From Paraglaciecola psychrophila 170 (lineage in GTDB: Bacteria; Pseudomonadota; Gammaproteobacteria; Enterobacterales; Alteromonadaceae): 64,000 bases of DNA. How positions within the stretch are numbered: position 1 is the first letter of the stretch; each line of letters starts with the position of its first letter. Positions 32,150-42,044 of the stretch are shown one piece after another. The position numbers and the translations under genes were made by a program. The stretch lies in assembly GCF_000347635.1 (NCBI RefSeq), contig NC_020514.1, positions 124,001 to 188,000 on the forward strand. Direction: 5' to 3'. The notes under the pieces were generated by a model. It worked only from the letters and a program-made list of their open reading frames with translations. It made no database searches and was not told where the DNA came from.

Positions 32150-32449
32150 TTACTCTTTTGAATAGGGTTTTTGAACAGACTTGGCTGCATCGCGAAGTTC
32201 GTCAACAGATTTTTGTAGCTCCGGAGACAGATTTTTTAGATCTTGTTGTTCGGCTTTTTTTAAATTTTCATGTAATTCATGAATTTTGAACTGCTGTTCG
32301 ACTTCTTGTCGAAAACCGCTGGCCATGCCTTTAATACTGCGCACCGTTTTCATAGTCGAGCGAATGGCACCGGGTAACCTTTCAGGACCCAATACCACTA
32401 AGCCTAATACAGCAATAATTAAAAGTTCGAAAAAACCAATATCAAACAT
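32150..32449 (-). CDS. tatB: Sec-independent protein translocase TatB
   Basis: The 99-residue product has the N-terminal span [20 protein letters not shown], then [11 protein letters not shown] and an amphipathic helix ([19 protein letters not shown]). It is shorter than E. coli TatB (171) but typical of Alteromonadales. With TatC it forms the substrate receptor. It shares one base with the tatA stop (TAATG). Confidence 0.95.
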   Translation of the reverse strand: MFDIGFFELLIIAVLGLVVLGPERLPGAIRSTMKTVRSIKGMASGFRQEVEQQFKIHELHENLKKAEQQDLKNLSPELQKSVDELRDAAKSVQKPYSKE

Positions 32450-32724
32450 TAGCTATTCTCTTTGTGTTCGCTCTTGGTTTGCTGGACCGTACTTTTTGTA
32501 TTTTCAACATTCTCAGCGTTTTCAGTCGTTTTATCTTCGACCTTCTCTTTAGAAACGAAGTCAGCATCGGCATCTTTTTCCTTATCATCATCACTCATGG
32601 CTTTCTTAAAACCTTTCATCGCAGAGCCTAAATCACCACCTAAACCGCGTAGTTTTTTAGTGCCAAAAAGCAAGACTACGATAACTAATATAATCACCAA
32701 CTGCATGGGGCTAATGCCAAACAT
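32449..32724 (-). CDS. tatA: Sec-independent protein translocase TatA
   Basis: The 91-residue product reads [20 protein letters not shown], then [21 protein letters not shown]: one short span, the FGTKKLR hinge and an amphipathic helix. An acidic/Lys tail follows. It polymerises to form the folded-protein pore. It is the first gene of the tat operon, with its promoter in 32725-32909. Confidence 0.97.
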   Translation of the reverse strand: MFGISPMQLVIILVIVVLLFGTKKLRGLGGDLGSAMKGFKKAMSDDDKEKDADADFVSKEKVEDKTTENAENVENTKSTVQQTKSEHKENS

Positions 32725-32909
32725 AAAATACTCCTAAAGACTGTATGAGTTTCATTATACGTAGCTTATTAGAAAGGTCACTGGATTTGATAGCCAAATC
32801 TAGGTTGTTTGACTTTTAAACCACTAATTGCGTTAATCTAAGACATGTAAATGTCATTCGTTTGCCTATCAAATACCTACTTACAGATATTTGCGCCGAG
32901 AGAAGAAGT

Positions 32910-33824
32910 GTGAAAAAAGTTTTTTTATTCCTTGTCGGTATCGGTTTTCTTACAAACCTTAATGCTCAAAAGATACAACCAGAATATCCATGGTTAGACT
33001 CCATGCACCAGAGTATTGCCTCTTCAGTCAACTCCAGTGCTTTATGGTTTGATGACTTTTTTGCATTAGAAGAATTTGAAAAGCATGAGAAGGCTTATGG
33101 CGAAGCACGTATTAGATTGGGGTGGGAGCCAAGAAGTCGCAGCGTAAACGAGTTTGAGACGCGTTTTAAAATAAGAGTGAAATTACCCAACTTAAAAAAT
33201 CGCGCCGATCTGGTGTTATCTGATTATGATGATGACCGACCCGATAACGACATCCAAGCGTCAGGTATTAATGACTTTGTAGAGCAGAATCGTTTCAGTC
33301 TTGCACTGCGGTGGCGAAGTAGCCCTGAGAGTGGGTTATCTCATCGAATCGGAGTAGGCCGTCGCTTGCAGGCTTTTGCAAAAAGTCGTTATCGCAACTC
33401 GCACACTTTGACTAATAAAACAATTTTACGCTGGGAAACGTCTGCTTATATGTACAGTGATGACGGGTTGGGGGCAGACTTTTCTTGGCAGTTAGGTTAC
33501 AACGCCACTGACCATTCAATATTTAGGTTGAATAATCACTTTTATTTTAGAGACCGAACCAGCGATTGGCTTTGGCAACATAGCGTCCAAAAGCTCACTC
33601 AATTTGATGAAAAAAATGCCTTGATAGTAGGCTGTTATATTGAAGGAATAAGTCGACCAAATTATCGTTTAGAAGAATATTTGGTCAGCCTAAGATGGCG
33701 TAAAAACACCCTGAGAAAGTGGTTATTTTACGAAGTTGAGCCATTTATATTGTGGCGTCGGGATGAACAATTTTCAGCTTCTTATGGCATGGCTCTTCGA
33801 ATAGAAGGTTTCTTTGGCAAGTAA
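32910..33824 (+). CDS. exported beta-barrel-like protein inserted between ubiB and tatA
   Basis: From the GTG at 32910 (AGAAGAAG just upstream) the product is 304 residues with a signal peptide KKVFLFLVGIGFLTNLNAQ. A TTG 16 codons earlier is unlikely. The mature part has alternating strands (EARIRLGWEPR, RFKIRVKLPNL, NRFSLALRWRS, RWETSAYMYSD) and ends MALRIEGFFGK, resembling an outer-membrane barrel. No named family. It is on the opposite strand to its neighbours, which are linked in most gammaproteobacteria. Confidence 0.8.
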   Translation: MKKVFLFLVGIGFLTNLNAQKIQPEYPWLDSMHQSIASSVNSSALWFDDFFALEEFEKHEKAYGEARIRLGWEPRSRSVNEFETRFKIRVKLPNLKNRADLVLSDYDDDRPDNDIQASGINDFVEQNRFSLALRWRSSPESGLSHRIGVGRRLQAFAKSRYRNSHTLTNKTILRWETSAYMYSDDGLGADFSWQLGYNATDHSIFRLNNHFYFRDRTSDWLWQHSVQKLTQFDEKNALIVGCYIEGISRPNYRLEEYLVSLRWRKNTLRKWLFYEVEPFILWRRDEQFSASYGMALRIEGFFGK

Positions 33825-33911
33825 AAAGGCTCGCTGGCGAACACAATATTTGTGAATTCGTTAAATAAAAACGAAGCCAGTGTATCCTTAGTTAAACAAA
33901 TTCAGACGGTA

Positions 33912-35543
33912 TTAACTGCGTTTTTTTCTAAAAGCAAAAAACCAGCAACCTAAGCCTAATAAATCGAAGCAGCCACTGGGCCACCAATTATCTTGATACA
34001 TAGGCAAAATTGCACCAATGATAATAAAGGTTGTGCCCATTATCATCAGTAATGTGCTGGTATGCTGCTGTCTAAGTTGTTCTTGCTGCGCTTCGAACTG
34101 AAGCTTTTGTAGCTCAGGCAAGGTTTTAACTTGTTTCAACGTGTCATACACTAAGTCGGGTATTTCGGGTAATTTTTCAGACCAATAAGGTAAGTTAGTC
34201 GAAATCTTTTGATACATGGCTTTCAGGCCAATTTGTTCTTTCATCCAATTCTCTAAAAATGGTTTTGCCGTTTTCCACAAATCAAGTTGTGGGTACAATT
34301 GGCGACCTAAGCCTTCAATGTAAAGCAAGGTTTTCTGGAGTAGAACTAATTGTGGTTGTATCACCATATTAAAACGTCTGGCGGTGTTAAACAGTTGCAA
34401 CAACACGTTACTAAATTCAATTTCCGCCAAGGGCTTTTGAAAAATGGGTTCGCAAACCTTGCGAATGGATGCTTCAAAATCATCTATATCAGTATCTGAA
34501 GGAACCCATCCAGAGTCGACGTGCAATTGCGCAACTTTTCGATAATTACGATTGAAAAAGGCGATAAAGTTTTCGGCCAAATAACGTTTGTCTTCGCTGT
34601 TTAGGGTGCCGACTATGCCAAAATCTATGGTGATATATTGGGGGTCGTTAGGATTAACTGTAGACACAAATATATTGCCGGGATGCATATCTGCATGAAA
34701 AAAACTATCACGGAATACCTGTGTGAAAAAAACTTCAACGCCACGCTCTGCTAACCTTTTCATATTGGTATTTCGGGCAACGAGTTGTTTTATATCAGAA
34801 ATTGGGGTGCCGTAAATACGTTCCATTACCATCACGTTTTTATGACTGTAGTCACTATAAATGGTAGGAACATAAAGAGCCGTTGAATTTTCAAAATTGC
34901 GCTTGAATTGCATGCCATTTGCGGCTTCGTGGGTTAAGTCTAATTCATCAATAATAGTGCGTTCGTATTCCTTGACTACTTCAACTGGGCGTAAACGTTT
35001 GCCATCCGGTAACAGTTTTTGTAAGGCGCTTGCTGCTGTTCGCATAAGCTCAATATCAGATTGAATAGTCTGTTGAATATTCGGCCGAATGACTTTAACA
35101 ACTACATCTTGGTTACCGTCTTTTAATTTTGCTGCATGCACTTGAGCAATGGACGCAGAAGCCAATGGTTTAGTTTCAAATTCACTAAACAGGTCGCTTA
35201 GTTTCTCTAATCCTAAAGATTGAAGGATAATTTGCTTAGCTAACTCAGGGTCAAATGGTTCGACTTGGTCTTGCAAAATAGACAGTTCGGTTGCGACCTC
35301 GGGTGGCAACAAATCTTTGCGAGTAGATAACATTTGACCAAATTTAATAAACACCGGGCCCAGGGTTTGCAAAGCTAACCTGACACGCGTTCCTTGGGAT
35401 TTATCAGGATGTTTATTGCGAAGCCAAAAAAAACCAATACGGCCTAATTTCGCATACCAAGGTAACCATTTACCGGGAATAAGTTCGTCTAGCCCGTGTT
35501 GTAACATGACTTTGTTGATCTGATAAAAGCGTAGAATTCTCAC
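33912..35543 (-). CDS. ubiB: ubiquinone biosynthesis regulatory protein kinase-like UbiB
   Basis: The 543-residue product (E. coli 546) has the UbiB/ADCK signature: [15 protein letters not shown] (KxGQ region), [16 protein letters not shown] (Ala-rich loop), VVVKVIRPN (Lys), [29 protein letters not shown] and ITIDFGIVG. The two C-terminal spans are hydrophobic ([19 protein letters not shown]). It is an atypical kinase/ATPase needed for coenzyme Q synthesis. It is 1 base from ubiJ. Confidence 0.96.
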   Translation of the reverse strand: MRILRFYQINKVMLQHGLDELIPGKWLPWYAKLGRIGFFWLRNKHPDKSQGTRVRLALQTLGPVFIKFGQMLSTRKDLLPPEVATELSILQDQVEPFDPELAKQIILQSLGLEKLSDLFSEFETKPLASASIAQVHAAKLKDGNQDVVVKVIRPNIQQTIQSDIELMRTAASALQKLLPDGKRLRPVEVVKEYERTIIDELDLTHEAANGMQFKRNFENSTALYVPTIYSDYSHKNVMVMERIYGTPISDIKQLVARNTNMKRLAERGVEVFFTQVFRDSFFHADMHPGNIFVSTVNPNDPQYITIDFGIVGTLNSEDKRYLAENFIAFFNRNYRKVAQLHVDSGWVPSDTDIDDFEASIRKVCEPIFQKPLAEIEFSNVLLQLFNTARRFNMVIQPQLVLLQKTLLYIEGLGRQLYPQLDLWKTAKPFLENWMKEQIGLKAMYQKISTNLPYWSEKLPEIPDLVYDTLKQVKTLPELQKLQFEAQQEQLRQQHTSTLLMIMGTTFIIIGAILPMYQDNWWPSGCFDLLGLGCWFFAFRKKRS

Positions 35544-35544
35544 G

Positions 35545-36201
35545 TTAGTTATTGAGTCCTGTATCGACTTTCTTAGCTTGTTCTAATAAAGCAATTTTGG
35601 CAGATAAACGCTCTGTGCTACTACGCAGGTCGCTCACACCTCGGCTAAATTCAATCATTTCGCTAGGTTTGACCGCAATTGAATCACTCTTAGTTAAATA
35701 TTCTCCAAGTCCAATCACACCCTGTTCTATTTGTGTTTTAGCGGTATCAAATATTGTTCTCATGCTGCTAAACGTCTGATGGGCCACTACATCACCAGTG
35801 TAACGTGAAAGCTGTTCCTCCCAATCAACATCCAAATCTTTGAGTAATGCACTAAAGGTTTGTGCCACATAAATGTCACCGATCAGATTGAGCTGCTTTT
35901 TTTGGATAAGTTGAGTGAGCTGGCTACTATCCTTGAGCTTAGGTAATGTCTCTAAATTTAACTCAATCAAACAATCTACCGGTTCAGGCTCGGGCTCTGA
36001 ATCATTATTTGGGGTCATAACAGTGCGCACATCAATTTGCTCAGAAAAACTGAACAATAGTGGCCACGGCAGTTCTTTGATCGTCACTTGCAACGCTTTT
36101 CCTGATAATTTTTTTAAGCGCTGTTGGCTATCATCATCGAGTTTTAGCAATTGATTCAATGCCAACTCGATCCCAGAGGTTACTAATTGGGCAAAAGGCA
36201 T
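35545..36201 (-). CDS. ubiJ: ubiquinone biosynthesis accessory factor UbiJ (SCP2 domain)
   Basis: The product is 218 residues from the ATG at 36201, which begins [19 protein letters not shown] like E. coli UbiJ. A TTG at 36234 would overlap ubiE by 32 bases and is less likely. The ATG lies 1 base after the ubiE stop (translational coupling). The SCP2 lipid-binding fold occupies the first half (about 5-115). It binds ubiquinone precursors for the aqueous Ubi complex. A coiled-coil end ([18 protein letters not shown]) follows. Confidence 0.93.
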   Translation of the reverse strand: MPFAQLVTSGIELALNQLLKLDDDSQQRLKKLSGKALQVTIKELPWPLLFSFSEQIDVRTVMTPNNDSEPEPEPVDCLIELNLETLPKLKDSSQLTQLIQKKQLNLIGDIYVAQTFSALLKDLDVDWEEQLSRYTGDVVAHQTFSSMRTIFDTAKTQIEQGVIGLGEYLTKSDSIAVKPSEMIEFSRGVSDLRSSTERLSAKIALLEQAKKVDTGLNN

Positions 36202-36202
36202 A

Positions 36203-36982
36203 TTAAAACTTAAAGCCTCTGTGCAGTGCGACAATTCCGCCCGTTAAATTTTGATACGTTGTTTGTTCAAACCCCGCACTATCCATCATCGCTTTGAGCA
36301 CTTCTTGCTCTGGGTGCATGCGAATAGATTCGGCTAAATATTGGTAACTGTCTGCGTCATTGGCTACAAGCTGCCCAATTTTAGGCAACAAATGAAATGA
36401 GTACATATCGTAAGCTTTATTTAACATCTCGTTAGTGGGTTTAGAAAACTCTAAAATCAATAAACGTCCGCCAGGTTTTAATACGCGATACATCGACGCC
36501 AAGGCTTTGTCTTTATCCGTGACATTTCTGAGTCCAAAAGCAATGGTGATAATATCAAAGCTATTATCTGGGAAGGGCAATGCTTCAGCATTCGCTTGTA
36601 CATATTCTACATTACCAACTATGCCCTTATCTCGAAGTTTATCGCGGCCTACTTTAAGCATGGCATCATTGATATCAGCCAATACCACTTGGCCTGCCTC
36701 ACCGACAATGCGCGAGAACTTAGCCGTCAAATCACCGGTACCACCGGCTAAATCTAATACCTTGTGTCCAGCACGCACACCACTACAATCAATGGTGTAA
36801 CGTTTCCATAGACGATGCACACCCAAAGACATTAAGTCGTTCATAACGTCATATTTGGCAGCTACTGACTGAAATACTTCTTTAACCATATTCACTTTTT
36901 GACTGGTATCTACTTGTTTAAAACCAAAGTGTGTGGTGTGTTCATGTGGTGTATTGGTTTTAGGTGTTTCAGACGCGCTCAT
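36203..36982 (-). CDS. ubiE: bifunctional demethylmenaquinone/ubiquinone methyltransferase UbiE
   Basis: From the ATG at 36982 (AAGGAG 6 bases upstream) the product is 259 residues. Motifs: [42 protein letters not shown]-binding [15 protein letters not shown] and [15 protein letters not shown]. It methylates both demethylmenaquinol and the ubiquinol precursor. It is the first gene of ubiE-ubiJ-ubiB. Confidence 0.97.
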   Translation of the reverse strand: MSASETPKTNTPHEHTTHFGFKQVDTSQKVNMVKEVFQSVAAKYDVMNDLMSLGVHRLWKRYTIDCSGVRAGHKVLDLAGGTGDLTAKFSRIVGEAGQVVLADINDAMLKVGRDKLRDKGIVGNVEYVQANAEALPFPDNSFDIITIAFGLRNVTDKDKALASMYRVLKPGGRLLILEFSKPTNEMLNKAYDMYSFHLLPKIGQLVANDADSYQYLAESIRMHPEQEVLKAMMDSAGFEQTTYQNLTGGIVALHRGFKF

Positions 36983-37109
36983 GAGTGCTCCTTGGAAATC
37001 AATTGCTGCTAGTTTACCCAATTAAAGCGTGCGCCAACAGTGAATGTTGTAGCTTTTTAAATGTGGTGGCTTGGATAACAAGAGTATTGGGAGGATATTG
37101 CTATATTAA

Positions 37110-37140
37110 CCTCAGCCGATAATATTGTAATCGACTGAGG
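37110..37140. terminator. hairpin between ubiE and the TIM-barrel lipoprotein gene
   Basis: CCTCAGCCGATA and AATCGACTGAGG pair in 10 of 12 positions around a 7-base loop, 18 bases past the 37158 stop. No U tract follows, so termination is uncertain. Confidence 0.45.
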
Positions 37141-37157
37141 AGAGCGAGTACTTATAG

Positions 37158-38036
37158 TTAAAGTGTGCTAATTATTTTATCTAAACCCTGTTTGGATTTT
37201 TTCACTGCTTGCATAGAAGACAGGCCATCTGGATATTCTTCTTGTTCCAAAACTAACCAACGAGTACCTCCTACTTTAGCCTGAGTTTTAATTAACGTTG
37301 CCCAATCGTACTGGTCTTCTCCTAGAATAGGGCTTACACCTTGAGGAGTTCTATTCTTACCATGATAGTTACGTATTTTGAGATGAGTCGTTAATGTGCG
37401 TCCGGCGTAACGTTTAACGTATTCAATAGCATCTTTGTCAGCATAGTTTACCCAACCTACATCCAGCTGTAGCAATACATTTTGTGGGGTGTTTTTGGCA
37501 ATATAATCCCAGAACGTCAAATCCTGATATGCGTCAAATTCTTTGTCGTGATTATGGTAACCAATCAACATGCCTTTTTTGGCAAGTTTGCTAGATAGTT
37601 CAGTTAACTCTGTGGTTAAACTCGCCACGTTATCAGCACTCCAAGCTCGACTATCCATAGGAATAATAACTAAGTCAATGCCCAGTTTTTTTAAGAAGTT
37701 GAGCGTCGGTTCTAATTCTTCGCCTCTTAGGCCATCAAAACTAACGTGCGCTCCACTGGCTTTTAAATCCAAAGAGGTTAAATACTCTTTTAAACCTTCT
37801 GGGTTATTAGAAAATTCACCAAAATTTCCAGCAAATTCTACACCTTGAAATCCCATATCCGAGATTTGTTGTAAGGTGCCTTTAAAATCTTTTTCAAGGG
37901 CATCTTTGACTGACCACAATTGCACACTCACAGGAGGGACTTTAACTTTTTCAGTTTCGTTACTTTGTGAGTTAGAACAAGCCGTTAGTCCGATTAAAGT
38001 CAGAGCTAAGTAGCAAGAAAGTAAAATTTTATTCAT
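37158..38036 (-). CDS. sugar phosphate isomerase/epimerase-like lipoprotein
   Basis: The 292-residue product has a lipoprotein signal: MNKILLSCYLALTLIGLTAC (LTAC lipobox, Cys 20), so it is membrane-anchored. The rest is an AP endonuclease family 2 TIM barrel: VQLWSVKDALEKDF, GFQGVEFAG, IGYHNHDKEF, LLQLDVGWVNYADKD, HLKIRNYHG and LVLEQEEYPDG, with metal-ligand Glu/Asp/His residues. Such lipoproteins often accompany dehydrogenase genes for sugar or polyol use. The adjacent pseudogene (38134-38775) fits that setting. Substrate unknown. Confidence 0.87.
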   Translation of the reverse strand: MNKILLSCYLALTLIGLTACSNSQSNETEKVKVPPVSVQLWSVKDALEKDFKGTLQQISDMGFQGVEFAGNFGEFSNNPEGLKEYLTSLDLKASGAHVSFDGLRGEELEPTLNFLKKLGIDLVIIPMDSRAWSADNVASLTTELTELSSKLAKKGMLIGYHNHDKEFDAYQDLTFWDYIAKNTPQNVLLQLDVGWVNYADKDAIEYVKRYAGRTLTTHLKIRNYHGKNRTPQGVSPILGEDQYDWATLIKTQAKVGGTRWLVLEQEEYPDGLSSMQAVKKSKQGLDKIISTL

Positions 38037-38133
38037 TTTTTCACCTTTGGTTAACGTAATTGTATGCAGAGCATATTTGTTTTCTAAAATTAATGAGACA
38101 TTTTTGCTTCGTTGTTTTTGTCTTTAAGCGTGC

Positions 38134-38775
38134 CCTAAATGCAACTTAATCGCATATCTGATGCTTAGTCAGAATGTAGTTTATTGGCGGCATTTACGAA
38201 GTAGGTCTTTGAATAGCTTTTATTTCAGACTTATTAAAAACGTTTAGTTTTTTGCCTTGTTCGCCTAGGGTAATGGTTGTATCAGTTTCAGCATTGAACA
38301 AGCCACTTAACACGCTGCCGTCGTGAATTGTTAAATTGAAGGCACTGTAACCTGGAGCAATGGTGGCAATGGGATCAATCAGTGCTTGTAACAAATATTT
38401 TGCGGAGTGTTTTTCACCAAAGTAACTTAAATCAGGACTAACGTTTGAACCTTGACCATTGATTTGGTGACAACGCATATAATTAGTTGCGCCGTTGGTA
38501 AAAAATAAGTTACTGCCTAAATCATCTAGTGGTTGATTAATCCCGTCAGCGAATACCTCGGATGTATCGGCTTTGCCATCGTTATTGGTATATTCAATTA
38601 AAACGATTCGATATAACTCCGTCACGAGCAATCGCCCTTTTGAATCAAAATAAAAGTAGCTCGGGTTTTGAGTCAATGATGTATCAGCCCATACATCTAC
38701 TTTTTTATCCTCTGCAATCGAAGATAAAGGACTCACCAAAAGACAGATGATGAGTAAAGTATTTAAACAATTCAT
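38134..38775 (-). pseudogene. telescoped remnant of a PVC-type dehydrogenase/heme-binding protein
   Basis: A signal peptide (LNTLLIICLLVSPLSSIA) leads into SYFYFDSKGRLLVTELYRI, the first blade of a sorbosone-dehydrogenase-like propeller. Then, after a short linker, ATNYMRCHQINGQG and NVSPDLS follow, a C-terminal cytochrome c-like heme motif with a lost first Cys. HDGSVLSGLF and NVFNKSEIKAIQRPTS follow. In-frame after a TAA come MPPINYILTKHQICD and another TAA. Most of the propeller and domain between are missing. Intact homologues are several times longer. Confidence 0.75.
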
Positions 38776-38843
38776 TGTTAAATTTCTGTAAATATAACTT
38801 TAACAAGATGGTAGCTAAAAATTCAAAGGTTGAGTAGTTAGTA

Positions 38844-38871
38844 TTCAGTTGCCAATGCAACAAATTCGGCG
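38844..38871. promoter_or_regulatory. 28-bp motif shared with the 50.25-50.35 kb region
   Basis: TTCAGTT....ATGCAACAAATTCGGCG aligns without gaps to two sites upstream of the 50764 TonB receptor (50256 and 50321). TCGG-type cores are exactly 21 bp apart in all three. Its position upstream of the 38775 pseudogene start suggests an operator that survived gene loss. Confidence 0.5.
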
Positions 38872-38931
38872 TTGTTTAAACTAGAAAATATTTCTAAATA
38901 CTGGAGATAGAGAAATGGTATTTCAACTGAT

Positions 38932-39621
38932 TCAAATGTAATTATCACCTACACTCTTAGAGATTATCATACTTAACTCTTGCAATGAGAGGCCGCTTTG
39001 TTGTTGCAGTTCGTTAAAGCATTGTTGAATGGCTGTGAGACTACGCTTAGACTGAACTGAGCCAGAAATAATATTACGTTTGGTAAAATAACCCACTATA
39101 TCATTGGTAAGTAAAAAGGTATCTTTGCCTATTGTCCGCAGACCATAAGGACCAGTGTTACCACCGAGTCGTGCACCATGCTTTTTCAAATAAGCCCAAA
39201 GTCCGATGATATCTTCGCTTGGCCAATCTGCGACAAATTCGGCAAAATTTCCGTGCTCGCGAGCCACCGAATCCATCATTATGGCGTTGTCGCGAATGGT
39301 TTTGACCTTAGTGTAATTTCGAATAATGCTAGGGTCGGTGGCTTTTTGTTCGAGCATTTCATCAGGTAAGAGTAATATTTTTTCGATGTTAAAATCAAAA
39401 AACACACGTTCAAAATCAGGCCATTTATTTCTAACTACTCGCCACACAAAGCCAGATTGAAAAACCTTTTTACTAAACTCAGCTAAAAATCTGTCATCTC
39501 CAACTTTGCTAAGTGCTTTGTTCGACAGGGGTTTGTTTAAGCCCACAGCTAAAGAATTTGGGCCGCCTTTGCGTTCACAAGCTCGCTGATAAATGGCATT
39601 AAACTTTTCTAGGTTGTGCAT
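38932..39621 (-). CDS. DNA-3-methyladenine glycosylase I family protein
   Basis: The 229-residue product has the tag-type layout: FLAEFSKKVFQSGFVWRVVRNKWPDFERVFFDF (catalytic Gln/helix region with F.FxW replacement), IRNYTKVKTIRDNAIMM, FVADWPSEDIIGLWAYLKK and LGGNTGPYGLRTIGKDTFLLT. It removes 3-methyladenine from alkylated DNA. It is somewhat longer than E. coli Tag (187). A long N-terminal extension is seen, so a subfamily role is possible. Confidence 0.82.
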   Translation of the reverse strand: MHNLEKFNAIYQRACERKGGPNSLAVGLNKPLSNKALSKVGDDRFLAEFSKKVFQSGFVWRVVRNKWPDFERVFFDFNIEKILLLPDEMLEQKATDPSIIRNYTKVKTIRDNAIMMDSVAREHGNFAEFVADWPSEDIIGLWAYLKKHGARLGGNTGPYGLRTIGKDTFLLTNDIVGYFTKRNIISGSVQSKRSLTAIQQCFNELQQQSGLSLQELSMIISKSVGDNYI

Positions 39622-39753
39622 ATATGTTTACTCTAAATAATTGAAGTCGAAGCAAAGCCGCTGAATACCAAACCCAACGAGCATATAAGTAATGCAAAAT
39701 TGGGTTGAGGGATCAAAAACAAAGCCGCAACAGATTCAATAGTAACGAGTAAA

Positions 39754-41790
39754 TTAAGCTGCAATTCCTGAATGGCGTAATAAAGCATCAATTTCTGGCT
39801 CGCGTCCTCTGAAAGCCACAAACATTTCCATGGGCTCTTTACTTCCACCCATCTCTAAGATGTTAGTCAAGAAGTCACTGCCTGTTTGTTGATTAAAAAT
39901 ACCCTCTTCTTCAAACCGGCTAAATGCATCGGATGACAGCACTTCAGCCCATTTATAACTGTAATAACCCGCTGCGTATCCACCTGCAAAAATATGTCCA
40001 AAACTATTTTGAAAACGATTAAAACTAGGTGGGATAAGCACCGCTACTTGTTCGCGCACTTGGTTTAAAAATTGTTGTACATTCGTTTTTCCGGCAACAA
40101 AATTTTCGTGCAGGCTAAAATCAAACAGACTGAATTCTAACTGCCTAAGCATTTGCATGGCTGATTGAAAGTTTCGTGCAGCTAACATGTTGTCTAACAA
40201 CGTTTGAGGCAGTGTTTTGCCTGTTTCGAAGTGCCCAGAAATAAAGTTCAAGGCTTCTGGTTCCCAGCACCAATTTTCTAAAAATTGACTGGGTAGTTCT
40301 ACTGCATCCCAAGCAACGCCGTTGATGCCTGATACACCACCTACGTTTATTTTGGTTAACATATGGTGTAGACCATGGCCAAATTCATGGAATAGAGTGA
40401 CCACTTCATCGTGGGTAAATAATGCAAGATTGTCGCCTACTGGACCATTAAAATTACAGGTTAGATAAGCCACTGGATATTGTTGACTGCCATCTACTTT
40501 TTGTCTGCGTACTTGGCATTCGTCCATCCAAGCACCGCCGCGCTTTTTCTCACGGGCAAATAAATCTAAATAGAAACTACCACGAAGCTCGCCTGTTTGG
40601 TCATGAATATCGTAAAAACGTACATCTTTGTGCCAAGTTTCAACATCGCTACGGGCAGTAATTGTCAAGTTGTATAAACGGGACACCACTTCAAATAATC
40701 CTTTTACTACCTTGTTTTCGGGAAAATAAGGGCGTAATTGTTCATCAGAGATTTTATAAGTTTGCTCTTTCAGTTTTTCGCTATAATAAGCAAAATCCCA
40801 AGCTTGCAATTCAGCTGCTTGATAGTGTTCGTTGGCAAAAGCTGTCAGTGTATCAATATCTTGTTGCGCTTGGGGTTTGGAGCGCTTGGCTAAATCTTGT
40901 AAGAAACCATTTACTTGTTCACCAGAATTAGCCATTTTACTGGTAAGTGAATAATCTGCAAAATGTTTAAAGCCTAATAACTGCGCTAGCTCTTGGCGTA
41001 AGGTTAAGGTTTCATTAATAATTTCTGTATTATCCCATTTACCAGCATTGGGTCCTTGGTCAGACGCTCGTGACGTATAAGCACGATACATTTCTTCACG
41101 TAACTCACTACTACTGGCGTGGGTCATAATTGGTAAATAGCTTGGGATGTCCAAAGTAAACAACCAACCTTCTAGCTCTTTGCTTTCGGCTAATTGTTTA
41201 GCTGCACCTAGTGCAGATTCGGGTAATCCAGATAATTCAGCTTGGTCAGTAATATGTTTTTGCCAACCTAAAGTGGCGTCCATCACATTATTACTGAAGG
41301 TCGAGCCTAAGTCAGACAAGCGACTTTTCACCTCTGCATAACGGGCTTTTTTGTTATCATCTAAAGCTACACCTGACAATTTGAAGTCGCGGATAGCTTG
41401 GGTAATCACTTTTTGTTGTGCTTCTGACAAGTCAGAAAATTCAGTGCTAGCTTTAATTTTGCAATAGGCGTTATAAAGCTTGGTGTTTTGACCTACCCAA
41501 GTGCCATATTCAGATAATGCAGGCAAACAAGCATCATGTGCTTCGCGCAATTCATCATTGCTAACCACAGAGTTCATGTGTGAAACCGGAGACCATTTGC
41601 GGCTCAGTTCGTCGTCTATTTCTTCAATGGGTGCCACTAGGCCATCCCAACTATATTGACCTGAATTCAGCACTTCAGTAATTATAGTTTTGCAGGCCTT
41701 GATGGCCTCTTCGATAGCAGGTTGAATATGCTCAGATTTAATAGCTGAGAATTGCGGTAAGCTAGATAGATCAGTAATTGGATTGGTCAT
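39754..41790 (-). CDS. prlC: oligopeptidase A
   Basis: From the ATG at 41790 (AGAAGAA upstream) the product is 678 residues (E. coli 680). A frame from 41820 adds ten residues. M3 metallopeptidase: the zinc motif VTLFHEFGHGLHHML (HExxH) with SQFLENWCWEPEAL (Glu ligand) is intact. Family ends: LPQFSAIKSEHIQPAIEEAI at the N-terminus. It degrades cytoplasmic peptides and signal peptides. It is the last gene before the divergent gor. Confidence 0.96.
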   Translation of the reverse strand: MTNPITDLSSLPQFSAIKSEHIQPAIEEAIKACKTIITEVLNSGQYSWDGLVAPIEEIDDELSRKWSPVSHMNSVVSNDELREAHDACLPALSEYGTWVGQNTKLYNAYCKIKASTEFSDLSEAQQKVITQAIRDFKLSGVALDDNKKARYAEVKSRLSDLGSTFSNNVMDATLGWQKHITDQAELSGLPESALGAAKQLAESKELEGWLFTLDIPSYLPIMTHASSSELREEMYRAYTSRASDQGPNAGKWDNTEIINETLTLRQELAQLLGFKHFADYSLTSKMANSGEQVNGFLQDLAKRSKPQAQQDIDTLTAFANEHYQAAELQAWDFAYYSEKLKEQTYKISDEQLRPYFPENKVVKGLFEVVSRLYNLTITARSDVETWHKDVRFYDIHDQTGELRGSFYLDLFAREKKRGGAWMDECQVRRQKVDGSQQYPVAYLTCNFNGPVGDNLALFTHDEVVTLFHEFGHGLHHMLTKINVGGVSGINGVAWDAVELPSQFLENWCWEPEALNFISGHFETGKTLPQTLLDNMLAARNFQSAMQMLRQLEFSLFDFSLHENFVAGKTNVQQFLNQVREQVAVLIPPSFNRFQNSFGHIFAGGYAAGYYSYKWAEVLSSDAFSRFEEEGIFNQQTGSDFLTNILEMGGSKEPMEMFVAFRGREPEIDALLRHSGIAA

Positions 41791-42044
41791 AAAGTATTCT
41801 TCTCTGCTAGGGTATAACAAAGAAATTGGGTTGCATTAAGCAAATCTCAAGAGTCGACCGGCGGTTCCAGCAGATAATTTTAGCCGCGATGTAATTTAAT
41901 CATAATAACTAGGTTCTTTTTGCATTCACAACACGTATCGAGTAGATAGATTGACTCAATTGAAAAATTGCAGTGTTATTTTTGTCTGATAAGCATTATC
42001 TTCGAGCGATTATCTTTAACTGAATATTTTAACTAGGCAGACTC

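Noticed and set aside
39633..39848. Minus-strand frame of 71 codons with a hydrophobic segment, overlapping the 3' end of prlC
   Set aside because: The overlap covers the conserved end of prlC (SGIAA region) and only about 120 bases lie outside it. No own RBS was found and no family recognised. It is probably a shadow frame.
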